DNA from: Emticicia sp.
GTDB lineage: Bacteria; Bacteroidota; Bacteroidia; Cytophagales; Spirosomataceae
Length of the DNA: 35,882 nucleotides
Direction: 5' to 3'
Assembly: GCA_017495105.1 (NCBI GenBank)
Contig: JAFEIL010000461.1
Span: 1 to 35,882, forward strand
This document shows, piece after piece, positions 24,328 to 33,306 of this stretch. Made by a program: the position numbers and the translations under genes. A model generated the notes under the pieces. The model made no database searches and was not told the DNA's origin. It saw only the letters and a program-made list of their open reading frames with translations. How positions within the stretch are numbered: position 1 is the first letter of the stretch; each line of letters opens with the position of its first letter.

Positions 24328-25785
24328 TTAAACGAGTTTCCAGCCGTCACGATATTGACGTTTTACGAATTGGTTCGCTTCGTCGAAGTTAGTGATTTTC
24401 ATATCTGTTCCGTCCCAAAGGAGTTTCTTTCGACCATCGTAATTGAAACCATTTTTGCCATTTGGCTTGCGAAGCATATAACTACGAATTGCTAAATTAC
24501 CCATTAAAACCGTTTCGGTCAAAGGTCCAGAATAATCGAACGATGATGAAAGTGCCTTATGTTCTTTGCTATTAAAACCAGTCTTACAAGCCTCTGCCCA
24601 TGATGCTTGATGTCCATGTTCAGGTAATGATTTGAAATTCGGGTCTGGAGCTGGCATTTCTATTCTCTCACCATTTTTTAAGTATATTTTTGGCGTATTT
24701 CCATATGTTCCACAAGTCATAATTCCTTTTGTGCCAATCATTATTACACCATTTGAGCTATCAGCTTCGGCTAATGGCTCATTGGCAGGAATCCATTCAG
24801 GGTGGAACGGACGAATACCGCCATCAGTCCAATACATTGTTACTGGTGAGTTATTGCGTTTGGTTGCTGGGAATTTGATTTGTACACTTGATGAAGGCGG
24901 ACAACCCTCTGGATTATATTCTGCTTGCCAATCTTTCATGAATACTTGTCCAACACTACATTCTACTTCAGTTGGGTAGCCTAAACCTAATACTCTAAAC
25001 GCAGGGTCAATTAAGTGGCAACCCATATCGCCCAAAGCACCAGTTCCGAAATTCCACCAGCCACGCCATTTAAATGGGTGATAAAGCGGGTGATAATCAA
25101 CATATTGAGCTGTTCCGATGAATAAATCCCAATCTTTAGAGTCCATTGATTCAATCAAAGGTGGTTTATCAGTCGGTAACGGATTTCCCTGTGGCCATAC
25201 TGGGCGATTTGTCCAAATATGTACATCGCTTACTTTACCGATTAGGCCTTTATCAAGCCAATCCATCATAATTTTTTGAGTAGGATTTGACGAACCCTGA
25301 TTACCCATTTGGGTTACAACTTTGTTTTGTCTCGCCCCTTCGGTGAGCTTACGAGCCTCGTAGATGTCGTGTGTGAGTGGTTTTTGTACATATACGTGTT
25401 TCCCCAATTGCATAGCTGCCATTGCTGCCACTGCGTGTTGATGGTCAGGTGTAGAGATTGTCACGGCATCAATATCACCTTTCATTTCTTGGAGCATTAC
25501 TCTAAAATCCTTGTAGCGTTTGGCCGTCGGGAACTTATCAAGGCTTGCTTTGCAACGAGCCATGTCCACATCACAAATTGCAACTACGTTATTCACACCG
25601 TTATTGTAGGCATTCGCAATATCCGATGCACCTTTGCCTCCAGCACCGATAGCCGCAATATTGAGTTTATCGCTTGGAGCGATGAATCCTTTACCGAGAA
25701 CGTGGCGTGGTACAATAAAAAAACCGCTTGCCGCAATGGCAGAACTTTTAATAAAACCTCTCCTGCTTGTTGATTTATCTTGCAT
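24328..25785 (-). CDS. Tat-exported Gfo/Idh/MocA-family oxidoreductase
   Basis: A 485-residue member of the large Bacteroidota group of exported Gfo/Idh/MocA proteins. The twin-arginine leader is TSRRGFIKSSAIAASGFF (6-23). The Rossmann motif AIGAGGKGASD is at 45-55, the EKP-type motif reads VQKPLTHD with K135, and DMGCHLIDPAF near 230-240 marks the substrate site. Export by Tat implies folding with bound NAD(P) in the cytoplasm before transfer to the periplasm. Relatives act on sugars or glycans, some as cofactor-recycling glycosidases. It is monocistronic; CAAATTTA at 25821-25828 reads as a TAnnTTTG -7 match on this strand. Confidence 0.94.
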   Translation of the reverse strand: MQDKSTSRRGFIKSSAIAASGFFIVPRHVLGKGFIAPSDKLNIAAIGAGGKGASDIANAYNNGVNNVVAICDVDMARCKASLDKFPTAKRYKDFRVMLQEMKGDIDAVTISTPDHQHAVAAMAAMQLGKHVYVQKPLTHDIYEARKLTEGARQNKVVTQMGNQGSSNPTQKIMMDWLDKGLIGKVSDVHIWTNRPVWPQGNPLPTDKPPLIESMDSKDWDLFIGTAQYVDYHPLYHPFKWRGWWNFGTGALGDMGCHLIDPAFRVLGLGYPTEVECSVGQVFMKDWQAEYNPEGCPPSSSVQIKFPATKRNNSPVTMYWTDGGIRPFHPEWIPANEPLAEADSSNGVIMIGTKGIMTCGTYGNTPKIYLKNGERIEMPAPDPNFKSLPEHGHQASWAEACKTGFNSKEHKALSSSFDYSGPLTETVLMGNLAIRSYMLRKPNGKNGFNYDGRKKLLWDGTDMKITNFDEANQFVKRQYRDGWKLV

Positions 25786-25862
25786 TTTGGTAGATTATGA
25801 AATAGGTTGAATATTGAAACCAAATTTACTAAGAAAATAGTAAATAGTTGTATAGACAAGAT

Positions 25863-25893
25863 AAAAAAAGACGAACCCATTAAAAAGTTCGTC
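25863..25893 (-). terminator. Terminator of the exported unknown gene
   Basis: On the minus strand, GACGAAC and GTTCGTC pair in a 7-bp stem with a 10-nt loop, followed by a seven-T tract. It lies 115 bp past the stop of the gene at 26008-26718. Confidence 0.75.
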
Positions 25894-26007
25894 ATAAAGA
25901 AAGATTTTGTAGGCTTCGAAAAAGTACATAGCCCACAGTTGTTAGTTTATATTTATGCTCATTTTGAACAGACAATAGTTTACATAAAAAGACTAGCAGA
26001 CAGGTAA

Positions 26008-26718
26008 TTATTTACAAACAGTGGTATATTCAAGTAAATGTTTATCAAAATTTTTCCAGCGGTGGTCATTTTTGAGTTTGTTTAAAAGAGCTGGACAATC
26101 TTTGTATAGTCTTAAATATTCATCATCGTACTCTTTTTTCTTGATTCTTTCGGCAACTTCATTACCAACTTGCACATAGTACGATTTATCATCGCCACCG
26201 GCCATCGTGACATCCGCTACTTCAAAACGCATTGATTCAGCAGCCAAAGGGTCATGAAAAACTTTGATTTTGCTCGAAAACGAAGGGTTCACCATTTGCA
26301 TCAATAAATCTTCAGTATCTTTCTTGACTTTTACTTTCACTTTCTCAAAATACGCATAACCTTTATTAATGATGTCCATATTTACATCGTTGTTTTTCCA
26401 TTTTTGAATATTAAAATTTTGTTCAAACGATTTTACTAATTTAAAATAACCGCTGGCAGGTAGATACATTGTTTTGATATCTTTTGGTTCAAGTTTAAGC
26501 TTTTTCTTTTGGTCGGTTGGCAAAATTGTTACTTCTTCGATAAGTCCTTTTTTGCGGTTGAGGTCATCAATCGTACCCTCTATTTTTGAACCATCTTCGA
26601 GATAAATATAAGCTACTTCTTTTCCAGAAAAGCGGTCGAAAGCAGGAATAAATGATTGAGCCAATGTGGCCAGCGAAACACAACTAAATGAAGCAAGAAA
26701 CAAAAGTGTTTTTTTCAT
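26008..26718 (-). CDS. Exported protein of unknown function
   Basis: A 236-residue protein with a clear Sec signal peptide, MKKTLLFLASFSCVSLATLAQ. The mature part starts with a beta-rich segment (VAYIYLEDGSKIEGTIDDLN) resembling a small Sm-like or beta-barrel fold. A mixed region follows with many lysines, and then a charged helical C-terminus containing CPALLNKLKN and a final TTVCK. Two cysteines in the mature C-terminal part could form a disulfide. I do not recognise the family. It is single, with a terminator at 25863-25893. Confidence 0.82.
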   Translation of the reverse strand: MKKTLLFLASFSCVSLATLAQSFIPAFDRFSGKEVAYIYLEDGSKIEGTIDDLNRKKGLIEEVTILPTDQKKKLKLEPKDIKTMYLPASGYFKLVKSFEQNFNIQKWKNNDVNMDIINKGYAYFEKVKVKVKKDTEDLLMQMVNPSFSSKIKVFHDPLAAESMRFEVADVTMAGGDDKSYYVQVGNEVAERIKKKEYDDEYLRLYKDCPALLNKLKNDHRWKNFDKHLLEYTTVCK

Positions 26719-26818
26719 AAATAATTTTTATATGTTAAAATTGAAAATTAATACATTTGGTGGAAAAGGTAAATTCTGATAAATAATTTCATTAACACAA
26801 AGTTTGTTTTTGGAAGTC

Positions 26819-27892
26819 TTACTTCCAAGCCTTCCTCAAAAATCTCAACCAATTTCCATGAAAAACCCTTTCGATGTCATGCTCTGAATAACCTCTTTTG
26901 GCAAGTAAACCTTGTAGTTTTTGCAAATCAGCAATCGTTTCGAGGTCGGTTGGGGTTTGTTCAGTGCCGAAACAACCATCCAAATCACTACCAATGGCAA
27001 TGTGGTTGGCATTGCCCGCAATCTGGCAAATGTGGTCGTAATTATCAATCAATTTATTAAGAGTAACGCCACGTTCTTGGGGCGTATCTTTGCCACGAGT
27101 CCAGTTTGGTACGAGCATCCACGCATCAAGCACGCCACCGATTACCGCTCCTCGTTCAATCAAAATTTTAATTTGCTCGTCGGTTAGTTGACGTTGGTAG
27201 TCAACCAAAGAGCGACAGTTGTGGTGGCTGGCCCAAACATTACCTTTAAACAAATCAAGTGCTTCCGTAAAACCTTCGTCGGTAAGGTGCGTTACGTCGA
27301 GAATCATATTAAGTTTATCCATTTCCTGCACCAATTCTCTGCCCATTTTGGTCAAACCGCCTGACATTGTTGTACCTGGAGCGTAGCGTCCTGGGCCATA
27401 ATGTGCAGGGCCACACGCACGTAAACCATAAGCATAAGCTTTTTCTAAATATGATAAATTGATGAGAGAATCGGCTCCTTCGAGGCTTAAAATATAGCCA
27501 ACTGGCTTGGTTTCATTCGAGATACTTTCATCTTGCCAAAGCTTTAGATGGGCTTCTAAAGCCGCAAGATTTGTAATCTGTACCATTTCGCCCAAATCTT
27601 CCATTGCCTTATACCAAGCCATTTGTGCTTGTGTAATTCCCCATGCAATTTCGGGAGAATTGTAGCCGGTAATTACACTATTGGGGGCAACATAGCGAGC
27701 CAATTGTGTTGCCACAATCAACCCAATATTTCCTTTGCGGAGTTCGGGTAGGGAGGCCACGCCATTGCCTCGGTCGGGTTTATCAGTCAGACCTTTTTCT
27801 CGGTCACGGATTTCAAAAACAGATTTTCGGTAGTCACGATTCCACTCGATGGCGTTCATTGCCATATCAAGGTGTGCATCAATAATAAGCAT
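26819..27892 (-). CDS. Membrane dipeptidase, peptidase family M19
   Basis: A 357-residue zinc dipeptidase of the renal-dipeptidase family. The first metal motif is IDAHLD (H7 and D9), the bridging Glu is in LSLEGADS, and further ligands are in DVTHLTDEG and ASHHNCRSL. GSDLDG near the C-terminus completes the active site. No signal peptide is seen, so it is cytoplasmic. An in-frame ATG at 27988 would add 32 residues, but that part is not a leader and overlaps a promoter match (27916-27946), so 27892 is chosen. The substrate could be dipeptides from wall turnover or diet. Confidence 0.92.
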   Translation of the reverse strand: MLIIDAHLDMAMNAIEWNRDYRKSVFEIRDREKGLTDKPDRGNGVASLPELRKGNIGLIVATQLARYVAPNSVITGYNSPEIAWGITQAQMAWYKAMEDLGEMVQITNLAALEAHLKLWQDESISNETKPVGYILSLEGADSLINLSYLEKAYAYGLRACGPAHYGPGRYAPGTTMSGGLTKMGRELVQEMDKLNMILDVTHLTDEGFTEALDLFKGNVWASHHNCRSLVDYQRQLTDEQIKILIERGAVIGGVLDAWMLVPNWTRGKDTPQERGVTLNKLIDNYDHICQIAGNANHIAIGSDLDGCFGTEQTPTDLETIADLQKLQGLLAKRGYSEHDIERVFHGNWLRFLRKAWK

Positions 27893-27915
27893 AGATTTGA
27901 TGTTAATAGAAAACC

Positions 27916-27946
27916 CGAAATTAGAGAAAATAGTAGCTACTGCAAA
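27916..27946 (-). promoter_or_regulatory. Promoter of the dipeptidase gene
   Basis: On the minus strand TTTG (27946-27943), a 19-nt spacer and TAATTTCG (27923-27916) match the Bacteroidetes pattern with one mismatch. The predicted start lies about 18 nt upstream of the ATG at 27892, which supports that start codon. Confidence 0.45.
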
Positions 27947-28020
27947 AAAGATTTTGCTTGAATCAAAATAAAGGTTTTTTTTAATCAACCATCGATTGGG
28001 AGAATTTACTCAAAAGTGCC

Positions 28021-28028
28021 TATTTTTG
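28021..28028 (+). promoter_or_regulatory. -7 promoter element of the glycoside-hydrolase-like gene
   Basis: TATTTTTG is an exact TAnnTTTG match 48 bp before the ATG at 28077. The upstream element is weak, with only TTGG about 21 nt away. Confidence 0.4.
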
Positions 28029-28076
28029 TTATAAATTATATTATTAAACGTGCTTATTGCACTTTTCTTTTCTCAA

Positions 28077-29888
28077 ATGAGGCATTTTGCTATTATTTTA
28101 CTTATTGTTTGTACTTCTTTTCAAATACATGCCCAAACCCCAAAACGAGAGTTTCGTGGGGCTTGGATTGCCACTGTGAATAATATAGATTATCCATCAA
28201 ATAAAAATCTTACGTCAGCTCAACAACAAGCTGAGTTTATCAAAATTCTTGACCAACATCAGCAGGCAGGAATAAATGCAGTAATGGTTCAGATTCGTAC
28301 TAATGGCGATGCTTTTTATCCTTCTGAGTTGGCTCCGTGGTCGGAATATCTGACTTCGAAGCAAGGAAAAGCTCCCGAACCTTTATACGACCCAATGGCA
28401 TTTATGGTGGCTGAATGTCGCAAACGTGGTATTGAGTTTCATGCCTGGTTTAATCCTTATCGGGCAGTTCCAAATATAAATACTACAGTTCTAGATGCTA
28501 AACATGTGGCAATAAAGCATTCTGATTGGCTTTTAGCTTATGGAAACTTGCGTATGCTTGACCCAGGAAAACCCGAAGTTATTAAGCACATAACTGATGT
28601 AGTGATGGAAGTTGCCAATAAATATGATATTGATGGTGTGCATTTCGATGATTATTTTTATCCTTATCCATCAACAGGACTGACGCTCAACGATTCATTG
28701 ACCTATGCTAAAAATTCAAGAGGAATTTTGAATAAAGCCGACTGGCGACGAGACAATGTAAATATTTTGGTAAAAAACATTTCCGACACTTTGAAAACCG
28801 TGAAGCCTTGGATAAAATTTGGTATTTCGCCTTTTGGAATTTGGCAAAATAAAACTTCTGCTCAACCGCTAGGTTCGGCAACGGGTGGCTTGCAGAGTTA
28901 TAGTGATATTTATTGCGATTCAAGACTTTGGCTGCAAAAGGGCTGGGTAGATTATATTGCTCCACAGATTTACTGGAATATCGGTTTGGCAGTTGCCGAT
29001 TTTTCAATTTTAGTGCCATGGTGGGCAAATAACGTTTTCGACCGACATTTGTACATTGGTCATGCAGCTTATCGAATCAATGCCACAGATGTAGTAGCTT
29101 GGCAAAATCCATCGCAAATGCCATCTCAAATTCGCTTGGTCAGAAGCACTGCCAAAGTACAAGGAAGCATTTTTTATAATTCAAATACACTTACTAAAAA
29201 CCTACTCGGTTTTCGAGATTCTTTGATTACTAAGTTTTATAAAACTCCCGCACTTATGCCCCAAATGCTTTGGAAAGATAATATTTCGCCAAATTCTCCC
29301 AAAAATCTTACGGCAAGTTTGACCAATACAGGGCTTCAAATCAAATGGGAAAAGCCCACGGTTGGTGCATCCGAATTGGAAAAAATCAGAGGTTATGTAT
29401 TGTATCGCTTTGCTGATAACGAAACCTTAGATATAACAAATTCATCGGCAATCAGAAGTATCATTTATAAAGACACAACAGCGTTTTTGGATACCGATAT
29501 TTCTCAGCAGGCTATACGATATACCTACGTACTTACGGCATTCGACCGCATGCATAACGAGAGCTTAGCATCGAATACCTCATTTGTGGCTATGGTAACT
29601 GGAAACGAGGACAATGAGGTTTTATCTAAAGCTAAATTGAATCAAAATGTTCCCAACCCATTTGATGATTATACGAAAATTACCTATAAACTTGATAAAG
29701 CCAGTCATGTTTCAATCAAAATTTTTGATATAACTGGATTCGAACGTAGCCGATTGGTTGATGAATATAAATCAGCCGGAGAGTATAGCTACGATTTTTA
29801 TAATTTAAACTTAGAAACAGGCGTTTATTTTTATACACTACAAACACAAGGGAGTATTTCGGTGAAGCGAATGATTGTAATTCGTTAA
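28077..29888 (+). CDS. T9SS-exported glycoside-hydrolase-like (GHL10/DUF187) protein
   Basis: A 603-residue secreted protein. Signal peptide: MRHFAIILLIVCTSFQIHAQ. The catalytic-fold region (about 22-400) has the YngK/DUF187 start REFRGAWIATVNNIDYP, QIRTNGDAFYPS, FHAWFNPYR and DGVHFDDYFYPYP, all hallmarks of this TIM-barrel family, which acts on glycans. A fibronectin-III-like region follows, and then a C-terminal T9SS type A sorting domain of about 80 residues (NQNVPNPFDDYTKITY ... GVYFYTLQTQG). It should be cleaved and anchored or released at the surface. GTG at 28050 is in frame, but ATG at 28077 begins the signal peptide. Confidence 0.93.
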   Translation: MRHFAIILLIVCTSFQIHAQTPKREFRGAWIATVNNIDYPSNKNLTSAQQQAEFIKILDQHQQAGINAVMVQIRTNGDAFYPSELAPWSEYLTSKQGKAPEPLYDPMAFMVAECRKRGIEFHAWFNPYRAVPNINTTVLDAKHVAIKHSDWLLAYGNLRMLDPGKPEVIKHITDVVMEVANKYDIDGVHFDDYFYPYPSTGLTLNDSLTYAKNSRGILNKADWRRDNVNILVKNISDTLKTVKPWIKFGISPFGIWQNKTSAQPLGSATGGLQSYSDIYCDSRLWLQKGWVDYIAPQIYWNIGLAVADFSILVPWWANNVFDRHLYIGHAAYRINATDVVAWQNPSQMPSQIRLVRSTAKVQGSIFYNSNTLTKNLLGFRDSLITKFYKTPALMPQMLWKDNISPNSPKNLTASLTNTGLQIKWEKPTVGASELEKIRGYVLYRFADNETLDITNSSAIRSIIYKDTTAFLDTDISQQAIRYTYVLTAFDRMHNESLASNTSFVAMVTGNEDNEVLSKAKLNQNVPNPFDDYTKITYKLDKASHVSIKIFDITGFERSRLVDEYKSAGEYSYDFYNLNLETGVYFYTLQTQGSISVKRMIVIR

Positions 29889-29929
29889 TACGGTATCTTA
29901 CAAATCATTTATTTCTTTTTAGGATATTT

Positions 29930-30742
29930 TTAAGCTTTCCGAAATACTGCTTTCGTAGTTTCTATGATAATAATCGTGCTAACAATAATAATGGCAAAAA
30001 TAGTTATCCAAACAATAAAACGGTGATATTCCGTTGCCCCGATTCGCTGAATTATGATGCCCAAAAATGCCCACAAAACGGCTGCTCCGATAAAGGCATT
30101 ATTGAGTTTCTTGAGTGTCCAACTGGCAATCAAGGCTCCGAGTAGAATCATCAAGCAAGTCCAAAAAATTTCACTTTGACCCAAGGCTCCCCAACCAAAA
30201 AATACTAATACCGCCGTAATATTGGCAATCGTAGCAATACAAATCCAGCCTAAGTAAACACCAAAAGCTGCCTTTGACACCTTTGGAATATAGATTTCGT
30301 GATTTTTACTGAGATAATTAATTCTACGAACAATATCGATAAGTGTCATCAACAAGGAAAACATTATAATTACTGAAAAAAATAAGTGTTCGTAATGCCA
30401 AAATAGAATCCAAAGCATATTTAATGCACAACTTACAATAAATCTCAAACCTATTTTATCAACTAATGCATTTGTTGATGCGTCTGGAGCTTTACTAAAT
30501 AAATTTTTGCTTTGTTTCACACAAAAAAGAAGTAGTAAAAGATAGATTATTCCCCAAATCGAAAACGTAATGCCTGCAGGCACAAAAAGATTAGGGTATT
30601 GGTCAGAAAGCTGTTTGGTAGTTTTCCCATTAAACGGTATGGCATTGGCCAAGTAATTGGTTATTACCATCGCTAAAAAAAAGCCCAAATTGAGAATTTG
30701 TAAGGTTTTTACACCTATTTGTTTTGCTATCGAATTCATCAT
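29930..30742 (-). CDS. TspO/MBR-like multi-pass membrane protein
   Basis: A 270-residue protein with about eight hydrophobic helices. The segment YPNLFVPAGITFSIWGIIYL (49-68) recalls the tryptophan-containing loop of TspO/MBR proteins. Later helices (LGWICIATIANITAVLVFFGW) keep similar spacing. It is longer than TspO (about 160 residues), fitting the extended relatives found in Bacteroidota. Tetrapyrrole or lipid transport, or sensing, is possible but not shown. It is 68 bp downstream of the BrkB-like gene and may be cotranscribed with it. Confidence 0.8.
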   Translation of the reverse strand: MMNSIAKQIGVKTLQILNLGFFLAMVITNYLANAIPFNGKTTKQLSDQYPNLFVPAGITFSIWGIIYLLLLLFCVKQSKNLFSKAPDASTNALVDKIGLRFIVSCALNMLWILFWHYEHLFFSVIIMFSLLMTLIDIVRRINYLSKNHEIYIPKVSKAAFGVYLGWICIATIANITAVLVFFGWGALGQSEIFWTCLMILLGALIASWTLKKLNNAFIGAAVLWAFLGIIIQRIGATEYHRFIVWITIFAIIIVSTIIIIETTKAVFRKA

Positions 30743-30810
30743 TTATTATTTTTTTGATGTGAACTTATAGTTTTCCTTAAATATAATCTATTAATTATCA
30801 ATATATTACA

Positions 30811-31731
30811 TTATTTTACAATCGTATCAACATTCTTTTGAGTTGCTTCTATTTCAGTTTGTTTTATCAACACAGCATAAGAAGCAGGCTTAATTCCTTC
30901 GCCAAACTCCATGGCATAAACCTTCGTAAATTCTGCACCTAAGTATAAAATCATTGATGAATAATATACCCATGTAAGCAAAATTAAGACCGAGCCAGCC
31001 GCTCCATAGACATTTGAGATATTCGATTGACCTAAATAAAATCCAATCACGTATTTACCAACCATAAAAAGTAAAGCGGTGACGCCAGCACCCATGAATG
31101 CATCTTTATTTGCCACTTTTCCGTCGGGTAGCACTTTGAAAATTATTGCAAATAGCACAGTCATTACAATCCAAACAACTCCTAAATTGATTGCATTAAA
31201 TAAATAGACTGTTGATTCTGAAAATACGGCCGACAATCTGTGACTAAATGCATCAAGTAAAGTATTAACCAATAACGAAACAATGAATAGAAACCCAAAA
31301 GAAACAATCAACGAAAATGACAAAAAACGATTGGTCAGATACTTGATAACACCATTTTTTGGCTTGGCTTTTAATGACCAAATTTGGTTGATAGAATCTT
31401 GGATTTCGGCAAAAACACCCGTTGCTCCAATAAAAAGAATCACCACACCCACAATTCCTGCAAAACCTGTTTTTCCCGAAAGTTGAGCATTTTGCACCAT
31501 TTTTTGCACTTGTATGGCGACTTCTTTGCCGACAAGTCCATTGATTTGTCCATATAATTCCCCTCTAATAGCATCCTGACCATAGAAAAAACCTACAAAC
31601 GAGAAAAACACAAGTAGCATTGGTGCGAGCGAAAACAAGGTATAATATGATAACGATGCACTCAACTTAAAGGCATTATCCTCCGAAAATCCTACAAAAG
31701 TATGCTTGATGAGTTTTAAAATTTTCAACAT
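30811..31731 (-). CDS. YihY/BrkB-family inner-membrane protein
   Basis: A 306-residue protein with about six membrane helices. The N-terminal DNAFKLSASLSYYTLFSLAPMLL (about 19-41) is the YihY/BrkB signature, with the family SIxxIW-like SINQIWSLKAKP at about 113-124. LLTWVYYSSMILYLGAEFTKVYA near 257-279 is the other conserved block. The family was once called ribonuclease BN in error; its function is still unclear, with membrane-integrity or transport roles proposed. It is monocistronic or paired with the downstream TspO-like gene. Confidence 0.94.
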   Translation of the reverse strand: MLKILKLIKHTFVGFSEDNAFKLSASLSYYTLFSLAPMLLVFFSFVGFFYGQDAIRGELYGQINGLVGKEVAIQVQKMVQNAQLSGKTGFAGIVGVVILFIGATGVFAEIQDSINQIWSLKAKPKNGVIKYLTNRFLSFSLIVSFGFLFIVSLLVNTLLDAFSHRLSAVFSESTVYLFNAINLGVVWIVMTVLFAIIFKVLPDGKVANKDAFMGAGVTALLFMVGKYVIGFYLGQSNISNVYGAAGSVLILLTWVYYSSMILYLGAEFTKVYAMEFGEGIKPASYAVLIKQTEIEATQKNVDTIVK

Positions 31732-32098
31732 AATAATTGGTTTATAATTGGCATGCTACCCATCTGAAATACTTTAAGATACAATGCCAAGCTCCAATTT
31801 GTGGATTTTCTTCCTTAGATTTCAGTATTCCTCCTATTTGTTTTCCCAAATTTTTTGAGCAAAACCGTTTTGAATATTTTTTTTAGCTGTTAAACGCATA
31901 TCATTAATCTATAAACATCTTTTTGGATACAGGCGTATTCAACTCATTTTTACTAATTGTCTTTTCAGAATAATACAGACCATTTGTTTTTGAAAAGAAA
32001 GAGAATGGATTCTGAAGTGAAACATTATGAAGACTTTTTTCGAAAAGTAAAGTATTAATTCACTCATATTATGCATCTAAATGCTCAAAACGAGTCTT
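31732..32098. other. Intergenic region, nothing recognised
   Basis: These 367 AT-rich bases lie between the BrkB-like and DoxX-like genes. No credible coding frame, RNA gene or terminator is visible. Short inverted matches (CTGAAAT/ATTTCAG) are present but far apart. Confidence 0.6.
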
Positions 32099-32464
32099 TT
32101 AATCTTGTTTTTTGTGAATGTACCACGCCCACGCAATAAACAAAAACTGTACAGGTAAGCGTATAATGGCCGCTTGATGGCTACCAATTGCAGGATTTTC
32201 TTTGAATACATCAATGATATGAAGTGGCAGAAAAACCAACATCATGACCAAGATTCCGAAAGTAGCCTTTGAGCGATAGCGAGGATCATATACACCTAAA
32301 CCGAGTAGAATTTCTGCAACTCCAGCCAAATAATTAATGGCCAAACTTGGCAAAAAGTCAGGTATAAAAGGGGCATACATTTCTGGTTTGGTGAAATGAT
32401 TAACGCCACCAAAAATCATAAATGCACCGAAAAGGAAGGTTAAGATTGGCTTTAAATTTTTCAT
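32099..32464 (-). CDS. DoxX-family membrane protein
   Basis: A 121-residue protein with four hydrophobic helices and the family pattern FGAFMIFGGVNHFTKPEMY at about 13-31, then AGVAEILLGLGVY. The C-terminus ends in a short Lys-rich tail (YIHKKQD). DoxX-like proteins of this size occur as inner-membrane proteins with poorly defined redox-related roles. It is single, with about 370 bp to its downstream neighbour and 520 bp of gene-free DNA upstream. Confidence 0.9.
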   Translation of the reverse strand: MKNLKPILTFLFGAFMIFGGVNHFTKPEMYAPFIPDFLPSLAINYLAGVAEILLGLGVYDPRYRSKATFGILVMMLVFLPLHIIDVFKENPAIGSHQAAIIRLPVQFLFIAWAWYIHKKQD

Positions 32465-32987
32465 TATTGGGTATAAATAGAATTACTTATAAATATACAA
32501 TTTACTCTTGAAACGATAAGCAATTTCGCAAAACCTTTTCATCATTGCTCATTTTTTTGAGGCGTCTTTTCCTTTAGTACGTTTAGATAAAAATAAGTAT
32601 GTTTAATTTATAATGTTTTCGTCTTTGGAATAGTTGGAAGCGTATTCACGCATAGTTTTGGTTTACTTCTCTCCCAATTTTTTGCGACATTACCAAGGCG
32701 AAAGTTTCTCAAAAGTATTTAAACTTAAAATATTTTTATTTTTTCTTGTTTAAATATTATTTTATTCCCAAAATTGTAATAACAAAAATGATTAAGAGGT
32801 TATTTTTCTACTAATTATAATTTAACAATTTATCAACATTTTAGATACGACTTAGTATATTAAGCTACTTCCAATATTATTTTGGAAATAAAAACACAAG
32901 ATTTTTACAAAATATTAAACAAATTCAGAATAGCCCAAAATTTAAAAATTTATCCTTTACACTTTTAATCTATAAAATTCAGTAATC
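32465..32987. other. AT-rich gene-free region
   Basis: These 523 bp contain no frame beyond about 20 codons with a credible start on either strand. Composition is strongly AT-rich, and it marks the boundary between the ordinary membrane-protein genes and the accessory block on the right. No clear promoter element or repeat was found. Confidence 0.6.
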
Positions 32988-33188
32988 ATGGAACAATTAA
33001 AAACAAGACAACAAGTAGCTGATGAAATTGGAGTTTCAAGAAAAACTCTGTACAGGTGGTTGAAGAAGTGGAATGTTGAATTAACTTCTGGACTCATATG
33101 CCCAAACTCTCAAAAATATATTAAAGAAAAAGTATATTTAGAGGTGTCCCAAAATGTCCCATTAAGTCCCATTGAAAATTTGGATTAA
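32988..33188 (+). CDS. Small helix-turn-helix DNA-binding protein
   Basis: A 66-residue protein whose first 30 residues form a clear helix-turn-helix: TRQQVADEIGVSRKTLYRWL (6-25), followed by a KKWNVEL turn. The arrangement resembles MerR/excisionase-type or transposase-type HTH units. The remainder (SQKYIKEKVYLEVSQNVPL) is short and gives no further domain. It could be a regulator of the genes to its right or a leftover of a mobile element. No recombinase gene is next to it. ATG at 32988 is preceded by an A-rich region. Confidence 0.75.
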   Translation: MEQLKTRQQVADEIGVSRKTLYRWLKKWNVELTSGLICPNSQKYIKEKVYLEVSQNVPLSPIENLD

Positions 33189-33203
33189 AAAACTTTGTTT
33201 CTT

Positions 33204-33259
33204 TAACTTTGCAACAAGTAAGCCCCCTTTATCAACTTGCTGGGAGAAAAGGAGGCTTA
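33204..33259 (+). promoter_or_regulatory. -7 element plus leader hairpin before lipoprotein gene
   Basis: TAACTTTG at 33204-33211 is an exact TAnnTTTG match. About 8 nt later a 12-bp stem (one C/A mismatch) forms between TAAGCCCCCTTT (33219-33230) and AAAGGAGGCTTA (33248-33259). No T tract follows, so this is a 5'-leader hairpin rather than a terminator. The -33 region is weak. Confidence 0.45.
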
Positions 33260-33267
33260 TGAGTTTC

Positions 33268-33306
33268 AATTTATTTACTAAAACAATAACAAATTTATGA
33301 AAAAAA
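33268..33306 (+). repeat. 39-nt direct repeat, copy 1
   Basis: This stretch covers the ribosome-binding region and the first codons (ATG plus seven As) of the lipoprotein gene at 33297. It is identical over 39 nt to 34563-34601, which holds the same position at the gene starting at 34592. Weaker similarity extends a few bases upstream. Confidence 0.9.

Noticed and set aside
25309-25773. 154-residue + strand frame
   Set aside because: Antisense to the Tat-type Gfo/Idh gene; Cys/His-rich shadow composition and no family resemblance.
25807-26007. 66-residue + strand frame with TTG start
   Set aside because: It lies over the minus-strand terminator at 25863-25893, begins with TTG and has no recognisable protein character.
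26811-26827. 8-bp palindrome TTGGAAGT/ACTTCCAA over the dipeptidase stop
   Set aside because: No T tract follows on the dipeptidase strand, so it is not a convincing terminator.
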